Assembly: GCA_022791395.1 (NCBI GenBank)
Contig: JAAVZA010000041.1
Location: forward strand, 1 to 33,578
From: Clostridia bacterium
GTDB lineage: Bacteria; Bacillota; Clostridia; TANB77; CAG-508
Direction: 5' to 3'
DNA length: 33,578 nucleotides
In this document: positions 7,265 through 16,455 of the stretch, one piece after another
How the letters are laid out: each line of letters starts with the position of its first letter
Numbering within the stretch: position 1 is the first letter of the stretch
The notes under the pieces: model-generated
What the model was told of the DNA's origin: nothing
The model's input: only the letters and a program-made list of their open reading frames with translations
Database searches by the model: none
Program-made: the position numbers and the translations under genes

Positions 7265-9127
7265 GTGAAAATAAAAGTATATTTGCAAGATTGGTTTTTA
7301 AATGCAGGAATAGTTGGTTTTTTAAAAATCTTAGAAAAAGCGAAAGATGAATTTGCATCAAAAAAAGAAAATTATATAGAATTTGATACAGAAGATTTAA
7401 AAAAATTTGATCAATATTATTTCTCATATTTTTTTAATATTTACAACATAGCAGAAAAGATGGCAAATAAATTAGACAAATCATTTAAAGTAATAAAAAA
7501 TAATTTAGAAAATGAAACAGAAGATAAAAAAGAACAAAAAATATGTAAAGATAAGATAGCACAAGAAAAGAAATATATAAAACAAAGTATAAAAATACAG
7601 TTAGATAAAATAAAAAAAATTGATGAAACTGTATATAATAACATATTAGAAGAATATAACAAAATTGATAAAATAGAAGATATAGAAGAGCTAAATACAG
7701 TATTTGAGACTATTAAACAAAATATGTATGAGGAGCATATAAACAAAAAACTCACATTAAATCTATTTAAAAGCATATTAAGTAAAACATACTTTGGACA
7801 AGCATCATTCTTGAATGTAGTAAAAACTGGATTATCATATGAAGAACAACAAAAGGTATTTTATAAAGATTATATTAGTAACATTGTAGAAATGGGATAT
7901 ATACATGATATTCTAGAAAATAAATATACAATAGATGAAGTACAAGCTGAGATAAGAGAGAAACTTGAAGGTTCTTTAATTACAAAAGAAATGCAAAGTA
8001 TTTATAATAATCTATTAAAAAAATATATAGAAAAAGGAAAGAATATAGAAGATATTAAAAGTTATATGATAGAAAAAGTACAATCAAATTGTGTAATGTG
8101 TGGAGATACTGAATTATTAACATCTACATATTCAGAAGGAAATTTCGTACCACTCGCAGTTAGTAGTGATAATATGAAAAACTTTTTTTGGAATCAAAAT
8201 GTAAAAATGCCAATTTGTGATGTATGTAAATTAATTCTATTTTGTATTCCAGCAGGAATGTCTAGCATATCAAAAACATATAGAGAAGTAGAGCTAGGAA
8301 ATCCAGTATACAAAGAAAAAGAAGTATATAGTTTTATAAATTATGATACAAATATACAACAGTTATATAATATAAACTTTATGCTTAGTGCAAATTCTAA
8401 ACAAGATAAATCAATGGAAAATCCATACCAAAAAGTAATAGTTGATATAGTAGAACAAGAAAAAAAATTAACTGAATGGAAATTAAATAATATATTTGTA
8501 ATTGAATTTGATGCAGAATATTTAGCATATAGTAGGATGGAATATTTCAATATTAAAGAATATGTAGCAAAGTTTTTTACAAAATATTCAAAACAATTAT
8601 TATCAGTAATTACTGATTACAAATACAAACTACAAATTGTAGATTATATATTAAAAAATAAAGATATAAATTATTTAATAAATGACAAGATAAGAGAAAC
8701 CATAGTAAATGGATATGAAAATGGATTTAATTCATTTCTAGCAATACAAACTAGAAATACTTTAAACAAATTAAAGAAAGGAGATAGAAAAATGGAAAAA
8801 GAAGAAATTGAGAAAAGTAATAAAAAGTTATATGCATTATATAGTATGGGAGTCGCAATACATGAAGAATTAAAATACAAAAAAGAACTAAATAAATTAG
8901 AAGGTTATACATATAAAATGCTAAATAGTATAAAAGCAGGAAATAAAAATGAGTTTATGGATATAGTAATTAGGCTTAATATTGCTATGGGGAAAGATGT
9001 TTCTCCAATATTCTTAGAGGTAATGCAAGATGGAGAATTAGACTTTGGTTCAATAGGACATAGTTTTTTAGCAGGACTTGTATCAAATAAATATGAGAAA
9101 AAAGAAGGAGGAAAAGAAAATGAATAA
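7265..9127 (+). CDS. cas8b: Type I-B Cascade large subunit Cas8b (Cst1 type)
   Basis: Large subunit of the type I-B effector complex, responsible for PAM recognition and Cas3 recruitment. GTG 7265 (GGGGTG five bases upstream) is preferred over upstream in-frame starts that overlap cas6; it gives MKIKVYLQDWFLNAG and 620 residues. A zinc-finger-like pair of CxxC motifs is visible: C276/C279 in CVMCG and C318/C321 in CDVCKLI. These, with a lysine-rich helical N-terminal half, are typical of Cst1/Cas8 proteins of the I-B/Tneap group. It overlaps cas7 by 8 bp. No in-frame CGG. Confidence 0.88.
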   Translation: MKIKVYLQDWFLNAGIVGFLKILEKAKDEFASKKENYIEFDTEDLKKFDQYYFSYFFNIYNIAEKMANKLDKSFKVIKNNLENETEDKKEQKICKDKIAQEKKYIKQSIKIQLDKIKKIDETVYNNILEEYNKIDKIEDIEELNTVFETIKQNMYEEHINKKLTLNLFKSILSKTYFGQASFLNVVKTGLSYEEQQKVFYKDYISNIVEMGYIHDILENKYTIDEVQAEIREKLEGSLITKEMQSIYNNLLKKYIEKGKNIEDIKSYMIEKVQSNCVMCGDTELLTSTYSEGNFVPLAVSSDNMKNFFWNQNVKMPICDVCKLILFCIPAGMSSISKTYREVELGNPVYKEKEVYSFINYDTNIQQLYNINFMLSANSKQDKSMENPYQKVIVDIVEQEKKLTEWKLNNIFVIEFDAEYLAYSRMEYFNIKEYVAKFFTKYSKQLLSVITDYKYKLQIVDYILKNKDINYLINDKIRETIVNGYENGFNSFLAIQTRNTLNKLKKGDRKMEKEEIEKSNKKLYALYSMGVAIHEELKYKKELNKLEGYTYKMLNSIKAGNKNEFMDIVIRLNIAMGKDVSPIFLEVMQDGELDFGSIGHSFLAGLVSNKYEKKEGGKENE

Positions 9128-10013
9128 AAAAGGAATAACATTAACAATAATTTTTAAAGCACAAAGTTTAAATTATGGAGAAGGAATAGGAAATATATCA
9201 GAGTTAAAAAAACTATCTAGAGGAGATGGAAGTGTTTATACATATGCATCAAGACAAGCATTAAGATATGACATAGCGAGACTTGGAAATAAAATGTTTA
9301 ATTGGAATTTAGAAGTAGTAGATAAATTAAAAGGAACAATTCAATTTAAAGATGACTTAACAATTGAAGATTCAGAAGAAATGGATTTATTTGGTTATAT
9401 GAAAACAGCTAAAAAAGAAGAAGGAGAATCTAAAACAAGAAGTGCAGCAGTAAGATTAAGTAATGCAATATCATTAGAAGACTATAAAAGTGATATGGAA
9501 TTTTTAACAAATAAAGGTTTAGCAGATAGAATTAATGAATTCCCTAATATAGCTAATGTAGAACAACATTTAAGTTTTTATACATATACAATAACAATAG
9601 ACTTAGAAAAAATAGGAGAAGATGGAAATATAAAATTATCGAATGATGAAAAAGTAAAAAGAGTAATTGAGCTATTAGAAGTTATTAAAATATTAAACAG
9701 AGAAATTAGAGGAAGAGAAGAAAACTTAAGTCCACTATTTATTATAGGTGGAATATATGAAATAAATTCTCCATTTTTCTTAGGTAGAATAAAATTAGAT
9801 GCAAAAGAAGGACAATATGGAATAAATACAGACATTTTAAAAGATACAGCTACTTTAAAATTAGGAGATAAAGAAATATTAAAAGACACTTATGTGGGGC
9901 TTGTAAAAAATGAATTTGCAAATGAAGAAGAAGTACAAGCTATATTTAATAGTGTAAATATACAAGAATTTTTTGAAAAATTAGAAAATGAAGTAAAAGA
10001 GTATTATAAATAA
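9120..10013 (+). CDS. cas7: Type I-B Cascade backbone Cas7 (Cst2/DevR family)
   Basis: Cas7 polymerises along the crRNA spacer to form the Cascade backbone. ATG 9120 follows AAGGAGG and overlaps the cas8b stop, so the two are translationally coupled; the product is 297 residues. The N-terminus MNKKGITLTIIFKAQSLNYG followed by SRGDGSVYTYASRQALRYDI is characteristic of Cst2/DevR Cas7 proteins, and RSAAVRLSNAISLEDYKSD matches the conserved central part. Intact. Confidence 0.9.
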   Translation: MNKKGITLTIIFKAQSLNYGEGIGNISELKKLSRGDGSVYTYASRQALRYDIARLGNKMFNWNLEVVDKLKGTIQFKDDLTIEDSEEMDLFGYMKTAKKEEGESKTRSAAVRLSNAISLEDYKSDMEFLTNKGLADRINEFPNIANVEQHLSFYTYTITIDLEKIGEDGNIKLSNDEKVKRVIELLEVIKILNREIRGREENLSPLFIIGGIYEINSPFFLGRIKLDAKEGQYGINTDILKDTATLKLGDKEILKDTYVGLVKNEFANEEEVQAIFNSVNIQEFFEKLENEVKEYYK

Positions 10014-10033
10014 TGTAATGGAGGATGATAGAT

Positions 10034-10678
10034 TTGAAAATATTAAAACTCAATCTATTTCAAGAAACAGCATGCTATAAAAAGCCATTTGCATATAAAG
10101 TAGCTGAAACATATCCTTTACCACCATATTCAACTGTAATAGGAATGTTTCACAAAATTTTACAAGCAAAACCAGGAGAATACTTTCCAATGAATATATC
10201 TATACAAGGAGAATTCGAAAGTATATTTAGTAACTATCAAACTTTAAGGATGTTTAAAGGAAAAGATGTAGTAACAGCAATGCCAAGAAATGTACATCAA
10301 TTATTAAATATAAATTTAGTAATACATATAGAAGCAGAGGACCAGGTAATAGATAAAATATATAACAATATTTTAATGGGAGAAGAAACTTTTACATTAG
10401 GTAGAAACGAAGACTTGGTTAGAGTAGATGGAATTAAAATTCTAAAAGAGGTAAAGCCAGTTACTGAAACCAATTTAGAAAATTATAATGCATATGTACC
10501 AAAAGCTAAAACGAATAATGGAATTAATTATAGACTAAATACAGTTTATAAAATTGATGAAAACAATTTAAGAAGATGGGAAAAAATAGATGTTAAATAT
10601 ATTGAAAAAGATACTAATGAAACAGTGCAAGATGTATTAGAAGATGAAGATGGAGATTTAGTAATATTTTATAAGTAG
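10034..10678 (+). CDS. cas5: Type I-B Cascade Cas5
   Basis: Cas5 caps the crRNA 5' handle. GGAGG at 10020-10024 directly abuts an ATG at 10025, so TTG 10034 (spacing 9) is the better start; it gives MKILKLNLFQETACYKKPFA and 214 residues. The motif YPLPPYSTVIGMFHKIL is the classical Cas5 N-terminal signature. The gene follows cas7 by 20 bp and is followed by a degenerate CRISPR mini-array rather than directly by cas3. Confidence 0.9.
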   Translation: MKILKLNLFQETACYKKPFAYKVAETYPLPPYSTVIGMFHKILQAKPGEYFPMNISIQGEFESIFSNYQTLRMFKGKDVVTAMPRNVHQLLNINLVIHIEAEDQVIDKIYNNILMGEETFTLGRNEDLVRVDGIKILKEVKPVTETNLENYNAYVPKAKTNNGINYRLNTVYKIDENNLRRWEKIDVKYIEKDTNETVQDVLEDEDGDLVIFYK

Positions 10679-10723
10679 AATGCAAATTTTAGTGAGAATT
10701 TTTTTGTTTATAAGCTTATATAA

Positions 10724-11005
10724 GTTGTAATATAAATATAATAGAATATAAATTAAGTATCTAGACTTATTGGATATTTGCATTATTATAATATAAATAA
10801 ATTAGAATATAAATGCCAGAGTCATAACCCCATTTGCTCTTTGCGATGGGTCGTAATATAAGAATAGTAGAATGTAAATTTTAAAACAGATGATATAAAA
10901 ACAAAATTGAAAGAAGTTGTAATATAAATATAGTAAAATGTAAACTATGTATCTAAACTTGTTGGATATTTACATTTTATAATATAAATAAAATAGAATA
11001 AGCAA
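10724..11005 (+). CRISPR. Degenerate mini-array between cas5 and cas3, five repeats and four spacers
   Basis: Repeat copies and matches to the 30-nt array repeat: 10724-10753 (28/30), 10785-10814 (25/30), 10850-10879 (27/30), 10916-10945 (28/30), 10976-11005 (21/30). Spacers are 31, 35, 36 and 30 nt. Spacers 1 and 4 are near copies (about 27 of 31 identical, both containing TTGGATATTT), and their downstream repeats share the same degenerate TATAATATAAATAAA start, so repeat-spacer-repeat was duplicated as a unit. It lies in the cas transcript, so Cas6 could release guides from it. I found no clear PAM-flanked target for these spacers in the window. Confidence 0.8.
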
Positions 11006-11034
11006 TTTAATCAATATTAAAGGAGAAATTTGTT

Positions 11035-13226
11035 ATGTTATATGCAAAATCGGAACCAATAGAAAGTATAAAAGAACATACAGATAAGCTAATAGAACAA
11101 TATGAAATAATAAAAGAATTATATGGAAAAGAAATATTAGAAAATAAAGAAATAAATGAAGAAAGATTTTGGAATATATTAAAAATTGCTTGTTTATATC
11201 ATGATGTTCGGTAAAGCATACACACCATTTCAAAATCAAATCCTTAATGCATTAAAATTAAAAGAAATAGAAACAGAATTTAATAATGAAATAAAACATG
11301 AAGAATTATCTCCATTATTTATTCCAATGGAAGAATTAGAATTAACAGAAGAAGAAAAAAAGTTATTAGTTCAAACAATTTTTTATCATCACGAGAGAAA
11401 AGATGTAAATACAGATAGAAAATTAATACAAGAAATTATACAAAAAGATATTTTACCTAGATATGAAGAAATAAAAAAAGAAACAAATTTAAAACTAAAT
11501 AGTAAACCCAATACTCTTTGGCTAAAATATGTAGGAAATTTAAATAGAATAAAGCAAGGGGATAAATTGTATATAGAGTATTGCTTATTAAAAGGATTAT
11601 TACATAAGATAGACCATAGTGCATCAGCAGGGGTACAAATTGAAGATACTACAATTAAAGATATATCAATATATACTAAAAATTATATAGAAAAAGAGCA
11701 TAATTTAAATAAATTACAAGAGTTCTGTAAAGAAAATCAAGATAAAAATATTTTGGTAATAGGTTCTACAGGAATAGGTAAAACAGAAGCGGCATTAATA
11801 TGGAGCAAAAACTCAAAAGCGTTTTTTACACTTCCAATTAGGATAAGTATAAATGCTATATTTGATAGAATACATAATTTGATTGGATATCATAATGTGG
11901 GATTACTTCATTCTACATCATTAGACTATTTAGAAGAAAAAGAAACTAAAGAAGAAATAGAGAATTCATATGAAAAATATATACAAGCAAATCAATTTTT
12001 TTCAAAAATAACAACATGTACAATAGATCAGATATTTACATTTGTGTTTAAATTTAAAGGATATGAGAAAATATATGCAATGCTATCATATTCAAAAATA
12101 ATTATAGATGAAATTCAAGGCTATTCTCCAGAAATAGTTGCTGTAATATTAAAAGGTTTAAAAATGATAAATGATATACGGCGGAAAATTTATGATAATG
12201 ACAGCAACATTACCTAGAATTTATAAAGATAAATTAAAAGAATACAATATAGATATCGTGTATGATGAATTTATAAAAGACATAGATAGGCATAAAATAA
12301 AATTAAAAGATAAAGAAATTATAGATGATGTGGAATTTATAAATAAGAAAACTAAAAATAGTAAAGTTCTTATAATAGCTAATACAGTAAATAAATCAAT
12401 AGAAATATATCGAAAACTAAATGAAATAGGAGTAGAAAACATAAATTTATTACATTCAAGATTTATATCAAAAGATAAAGAAAAGTTAGAAGAAGAAATA
12501 AAGAATTTTTCAAATAGTGAGAATAGTGGAGTATGGATTAGTACACAAATTGTAGAAGCTTCATTAGATATAGACTTTGATTATCTTTTTACAGAAATGT
12601 CTACATTAGATAGTCTATTTCAGAGATTAGGAAGATGTTATAGAAAAAGAGAATATAAAAGTGACGAAGCAAATGTATATATATACACTGAAAATTCGTC
12701 TGGAATAGGCGCAGTATATGATAGAGATATATATCATAACAGTATAGAATTATTATCAAAATATGACGGGGAAATATTAAAAGAAGTACAAAAAATAGAG
12801 TTAGTAGACAAGCTATATTCGGAAGAATATCTATATAGAACGGATTTCTTAGAAAACTTTGAAAAAAGTATGAAAATATTAGACCATATGGTAGATTATG
12901 AATTAGTAAAAAAGGAAGCCCAGAAAATATTAAGAAATATTCAAAATATAAAAGTAATGCCAAGATCTGTATATGAAGAAAATATAGACTTAATAGATCA
13001 ATATAAAAAATGTAAACAGCATAAAGAAAATAAACCAAAAAATCAATTACGAAGAGAAATAGAAAAATTAGTTACAAATGTTAGGACAAGCATAAAATGG
13101 AAATATGGTGATAGAATAACTAATTTAGTAGATGATATATACTTAATAGACTTAAAATATGATAAAAAATTAGGATTACTAATAGAAAAAGATGAAGAAT
13201 ACGATATAGAATCCAGAACATTATGA
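11035..13226 (+). CDS. cas3: Cas3 helicase-nuclease, two +1 shifts at CGG
   Basis: Cas3 is recruited by target-bound Cascade and unwinds and degrades DNA. ATG 11035 follows AAGGAGAA. CGG 11209-11211 interrupts the frame in the HD catalytic motif: dropping C gives YHDVGKAYTPF, while the zero frame meets TAA at once. A second break at CGG 12179-12181 restores MINDIGGKFMIMTATLP. The corrected protein has 729 residues, normal for type I-B. Visible motifs: HD nuclease (HDVGK at 56-60, then FYHHERKD), Walker A GSTGIGKT at 243-250, DEIQ near 358, TAT near 389, STQIVEASLDID, and QRLGRCYR near 529. Apart from the two CGG sites no damage is seen, which argues against decay. Confidence 0.9.
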
Positions 13227-13308
13227 GAATAAAATAATTAATAAAAAGGATTGATGGTTTATAGGTAAAACCATTAAAAACCTAAATATATTATATAGGA
13301 AATTATAA

Positions 13309-13797
13309 ATGAAAATAACAGGAATAATGGTATATTATTATTTTATATGTCAAAGAAAATTATGGTATTTCATAAATGAAATATATATGGAACAAAATAG
13401 TGAACTTGTTCAACTTGGCAAAATAATAGATGAAGAAACATATAAAAGGGAAACTAAAGGAATATTAATTGATGATACAATTAATGTAGATTTTATAAAA
13501 GATGGTGCTGTATTACATGAAGTAAAGAAAACAAAAGCAATAGAAGAGGCAGGAATATGGCAATTAAAATATTATATGTATTATTTAAATAAAAAGGGAG
13601 TAAAAAACATAAAAGCAAAAATCGATTATCCTCTTTTAAGAGAAAGTTTAAATATAGAAATAGACAATGAAGACATAAAAATACTTGAAAATATAGAAAA
13701 AAATATAGAAGAAATATCAAATATTGAAAAACCACCAGCAAAATTAAATTCGAGTATTTGCAAAAAATGTGCTTATTATGATTTATGTTATGTGTAG
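13309..13797 (+). CDS. cas4: Cas4 adaptation exonuclease
   Basis: Cas4 trims and PAM-selects prespacers with Cas1-Cas2. The 162-residue protein has the four iron-sulfur cysteines in the expected places, C14 in ICQRKLW and C151, C154 and C160 in CKKCAYYDLC. Between them lie GKIIDEETY and the nuclease segment VLHEVKKTKAIEEAGIWQLKYY. ATG 13309 follows AGGAAA. The 82-bp gap after cas3 holds a small hairpin (ATGGTTT/AAAACCAT near 13255-13275) and no ORF. Confidence 0.92.
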   Translation: MKITGIMVYYYFICQRKLWYFINEIYMEQNSELVQLGKIIDEETYKRETKGILIDDTINVDFIKDGAVLHEVKKTKAIEEAGIWQLKYYMYYLNKKGVKNIKAKIDYPLLRESLNIEIDNEDIKILENIEKNIEEISNIEKPPAKLNSSICKKCAYYDLCYV

Positions 13798-13807
13798 GAG
13801 GCTTAAT

Positions 13808-14800
13808 ATGAAACAATCCTATTATTTATATAAAAGTGGGAGATTACAAAGAAACGATAATACTTTAGAAGTAGTATATAAAGATAATACTAAAAGAAGT
13901 ATACCCATAGAAAGAGTAGATGATATATATGTAATGACAGAATTTGATTTTAATACAAATCTTTTAAACTTCATATCAAAATATGGAGTAAGTGTCCATT
14001 TTTTTAACTATTATGGGTTTTATACAGGTACATATTATCCTAAAGAACAACTCGTTTCAGGAAAATTACTAATTAAACAAGTAGAAAGTTATAAAGACAA
14101 TGAAAAGAGGCTATATTTAGCAAAAGCGTTTATAAATGCAGCGTCTTACAATATATATAGAAATTTAAAATACTATGATAATAGAGGAAAAAACCTAAAA
14201 AAATACATAGACGAAATTAGTTTTTTAAGAAATCAAATTGAATTATGCAAAGATATAAAAGAATTAATGGGAATAGAAGGAAATATAAGGAAAAAATACT
14301 ATGAGACATGGAAAATTATTATAAATCAAAATATGGAGTTTGAAAAAAGAGTAAAAAATCCACCAGACAATGCCATAAATTCTCTTATATCATATGTCAA
14401 TACTTTAATATATACAAGAGTGTTAAGTGAAATATATAAAACACAGTTAAATCCTACAATAAGTTATTTACATGAACCATCTGAAAGAAGATTTTCATTA
14501 TGTTTAGATATAGCTGAAATATTTAAACCAATAATTGCAGATAGATTAATATTTTCTATGTTAAATAAAAATCAAATAACAGAAAAAGATTTCGAAAAAG
14601 AATTAAATTTTTTATATATAAAAGAAAATGCAAGAAAAGAAATAACAAAAGAGCTGGATTTGAGATTACAGACGACTATAAAGCATAAAACATTAGACAG
14701 AGATGTAAGTTATGAATATTTGATAAGGCTTGAAATATATAAAATCATAAAATATTTAACAGAAGATATTCAATATGAAGGGTTTAAAATGTGGTGGTAA
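13808..14800 (+). CDS. cas1: Cas1 integrase
   Basis: Cas1 is the metal-dependent spacer integrase, acting with Cas2. ATG 13808 with TAGGAGG just upstream gives 330 residues, MKQSYYLYKSGRLQRND; an upstream in-frame start overlaps cas4 and lacks an RBS. The metal-binding residues are visible as Glu157 in GIEGNIRKKYY, His222 in YLHEPSERRFS and Asp234/Glu237 in LCLDIAEIFKP. Intact, 10 bp after cas4 and 1 bp before cas2. Confidence 0.95.
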   Translation: MKQSYYLYKSGRLQRNDNTLEVVYKDNTKRSIPIERVDDIYVMTEFDFNTNLLNFISKYGVSVHFFNYYGFYTGTYYPKEQLVSGKLLIKQVESYKDNEKRLYLAKAFINAASYNIYRNLKYYDNRGKNLKKYIDEISFLRNQIELCKDIKELMGIEGNIRKKYYETWKIIINQNMEFEKRVKNPPDNAINSLISYVNTLIYTRVLSEIYKTQLNPTISYLHEPSERRFSLCLDIAEIFKPIIADRLIFSMLNKNQITEKDFEKELNFLYIKENARKEITKELDLRLQTTIKHKTLDRDVSYEYLIRLEIYKIIKYLTEDIQYEGFKMWW

Positions 14801-14801
14801 T

Positions 14802-15086
14802 ATGTATGTTATTTTAGTATATGATATAAATTTAGAAGAAAAAGAGGGGCAAAAAGTTTTAAGAAAGACATTTAATATATGTAAAAAGTATTTAGTGCAT
14901 ATACAAAATTCAGTATTTGAAGGAGAATTATTAGATTCTCAGTTATTGAAGTTAGAAAAAGAATTAAAAAGGTATATAAGGGAAGATAAGGATTCAATAA
15001 TACTTTTCAAGAGTAGAAATCAAAAATGGTTAGATAAACAATTTGTTGGGAAAAAAGAAGATTATAAAACTTCAAATTTCTTGTAA
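14802..15086 (+). CDS. cas2: Cas2 adaptation protein
   Basis: Cas2 forms the structural core of the Cas1-Cas2 integration complex. The 94-residue product begins with the ferredoxin-like first strand MYVILVYDIN and continues with KTFNICKKYLVHIQNSVFEG, typical of type I-B Cas2. ATG 14802 is chosen because it gives this canonical N-terminus, with GTGGTGG upstream; the longer in-frame start lies inside cas1. Confidence 0.93.
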   Translation: MYVILVYDINLEEKEGQKVLRKTFNICKKYLVHIQNSVFEGELLDSQLLKLEKELKRYIREDKDSIILFKSRNQKWLDKQFVGKKEDYKTSNFL

Positions 15087-15254
15087 GACTGTCGACCTAT
15101 AATAATGTAAATATTAGGTAAAATCGACAATGCAGAAAAATAAACCAAAAGTAACATTTTATAAAAGGATATATAGAAAAAATGTAGTATAAATATATAG
15201 GTAGACAGATTGCAAGGTTAAAAGTATTGCAATAACTAATAAAATTTAAGACCT
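15087..15254 (+). promoter_or_regulatory. CRISPR leader
   Basis: AT-rich non-coding stretch between cas2 and the first repeat, where new spacers are expected to enter. It holds an imperfect hairpin, TGTCGA...CCTA / TAGG...TCGACA (15089-15128), and two TTGCAA-type words near 15210-15235. No clear -35/-10 pair could be fixed. Confidence 0.6.
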
Positions 15255-15888
15255 GTTGTAATATAAATATAGTAGAATGTAAATTAGTTATGAGGGTTTT
15301 GATACAATTCAAAAAAATCTGTTGTAATATAAATATAGTAGAATGTAAATTTATATTTTGAGGGTCAATATAAAGAGGATAAAATATAGTTGTAATATAA
15401 ATATAGTAGAATGTAAATATTATTAGCTGTAACAGAAGAACTTGAAAGATATAAGGTTGTAATATAAATATAGTAGAATGTAAATGTACTATCTTTTAAA
15501 TAAGTATCTATTAAATTAATAGTTGTAATATAAATATAGTAGAATGTAAATAAATATTAACTCGTGGGCTTACTAAATTTTCATGTGGGTTGTAATATAA
15601 ATATAGTAGAATGTAAATTTATCATTAAACTTTGTTTATATTCATTAAACTTATTGTTGTAATATAAATATAGTAGAATGTAAATGGATAAATTAAATTA
15701 GGATTCTTTATTTTATCTCTATTAGTTGTAATATAAATATAGTAGAATGTAAATGAAGTTCCTAGTGCGCACGAATGAAATGTATCATTACGTTGTAATA
15801 TAAATATAGTAGAATGTAAATGGAACTGCAACAGAATTTAGTGAATATGAACTAGAGAGTTGTAATATAAATATAGTAGAATGTAAAT
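15255..15888 (+). CRISPR. Type I-B CRISPR array, 10 repeats and 9 spacers
   Basis: Ten identical 30-nt repeats start at 15255, 15321, 15389, 15456, 15522, 15589, 15656, 15725, 15792 and 15859. The repeat begins GTTGTAATATAAATA and ends TAGTAGAATGTAAAT. Spacers are 36-39 nt and all different. The GAATGTAAAT end matches the C. difficile I-B repeat and predicts an ATGTAAAT crRNA handle, so transcription is on the plus strand from the cas2 side. Even the last repeat is undegraded, which suggests an active or recently active array. Frames open on the minus strand through it are artefacts of the repeat. Confidence 0.98.
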
Positions 15889-15958
15889 TAATTTTATTTT
15901 TTGTTTACAAAGAACGATATATAACTTATAATAAATACATACTCTTTGTAGTGTTGAG

Positions 15959-16012
15959 CTTGTATATAGTGCGAGCCTGCTAAAAAACTCACTGTATACA
16001 AGTCATTTTTTT
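15959..16012 (+). terminator. Intrinsic terminator after the CRISPR array
   Basis: 13-bp stem CTTGTATATAGTG (15959-15971) with CACTGTATACAAG (15990-16002), one G-U pair, followed by TCATTTTTTT. It overlaps the stop codon of the convergent minus-strand gene. Confidence 0.85.
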
Positions 16013-16173
16013 AAATATTTTTTTGCATTTTCTGTAATCCAAGACGCAATAGACTTTTTTTCATTATTTAATTTTTCTTTTAGTTCATTCCCTAAATCTT
16101 TGTCTATATCAGCTAAAATTCTGCGGTATTTAGTTTTTGCCCATTCTTTTTCTTTTTGTATATTTCTAGCCAT
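16003..16173 (-). CDS. Small basic protein, 56 residues
   Basis: Minus-strand ATG at 16173 with AGGAGG six bases upstream, TGA at 16005-16003. The sequence starts MARNIQKEKEWAKTKYRRIL and ends WITENAKKYLKK; it is lysine-rich and probably helical. Size and the KSIASWITENAKKYL helix resemble small Arc/MetJ-type ribbon-helix-helix proteins of mobile elements, but the match is only impressionistic. No partner toxin gene is adjacent. It is convergent with the CRISPR array. Confidence 0.65.
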   Translation of the reverse strand: MARNIQKEKEWAKTKYRRILADIDKDLGNELKEKLNNEKKSIASWITENAKKYLKK

Positions 16174-16338
16174 ACAATTCCTCCTTGACTTAAAAGTTTT
16201 CTAGTAGTATAATTTTAAGTAGTAAGAGAGAAATTATCCTCTCAAGTGCTTATGATAGAGATTGAATTAGCAAACTGGATTGGTGGCGGTTATTTCTAAT
16301 TCTTTTTCTATCTTTAATTTTCTTAAGTAGAAATTTAA

Positions 16339-16360
16339 GTTGTAATATAAATAAATTAGA
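16339..16360 (+). repeat. Isolated CRISPR repeat remnant
   Basis: The first 22 nt of the repeat are recognisable (GTTGTAATATAAATA, then AATTAGA) but the 3' handle half is lost. Some 25 bp further, TTGTAAATTTAGTAGAA (16383-16399) looks like a second, internally deleted copy. The rest of 16174-16455 holds no convincing gene; a GAATTAG/CTAATTC inverted repeat lies at 16264-16300. Confidence 0.55.
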
Positions 16361-16403
16361 GCAAAAAATCCTTATAAAATTATTGTAAATTTAGTAGAAC
16401 TAG

Positions 16404-16442
16404 TATAAAAAAACCGTGGACCAACTTTTTGAGTTGGTCCAC
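16404..16442 (-). terminator. Terminator of the minus-strand foreign-looking gene
   Basis: Perfect 11-bp stem GTGGACCAACT (16416-16426) with AGTTGGTCCAC (16432-16442), loop of 5. Read on the minus strand it is followed by GGTTTTTTTT, a classic intrinsic terminator just past the gene end at 16456. Confidence 0.85.
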
Positions 16443-16455
16443 AGCTTTTGGGAGG

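Noticed and set aside
15097..15831. Minus-strand ORFs containing FHLHSTIFILQ-like repeats in the CRISPR array
   Set aside because: These are translations of the CRISPR repeat and have no RBS or family similarity.
16252..16299. 15-residue ORF (MIEIELANWIGGGYF)
   Set aside because: No RBS at the right distance, overlaps an inverted repeat, and no support beyond being open.
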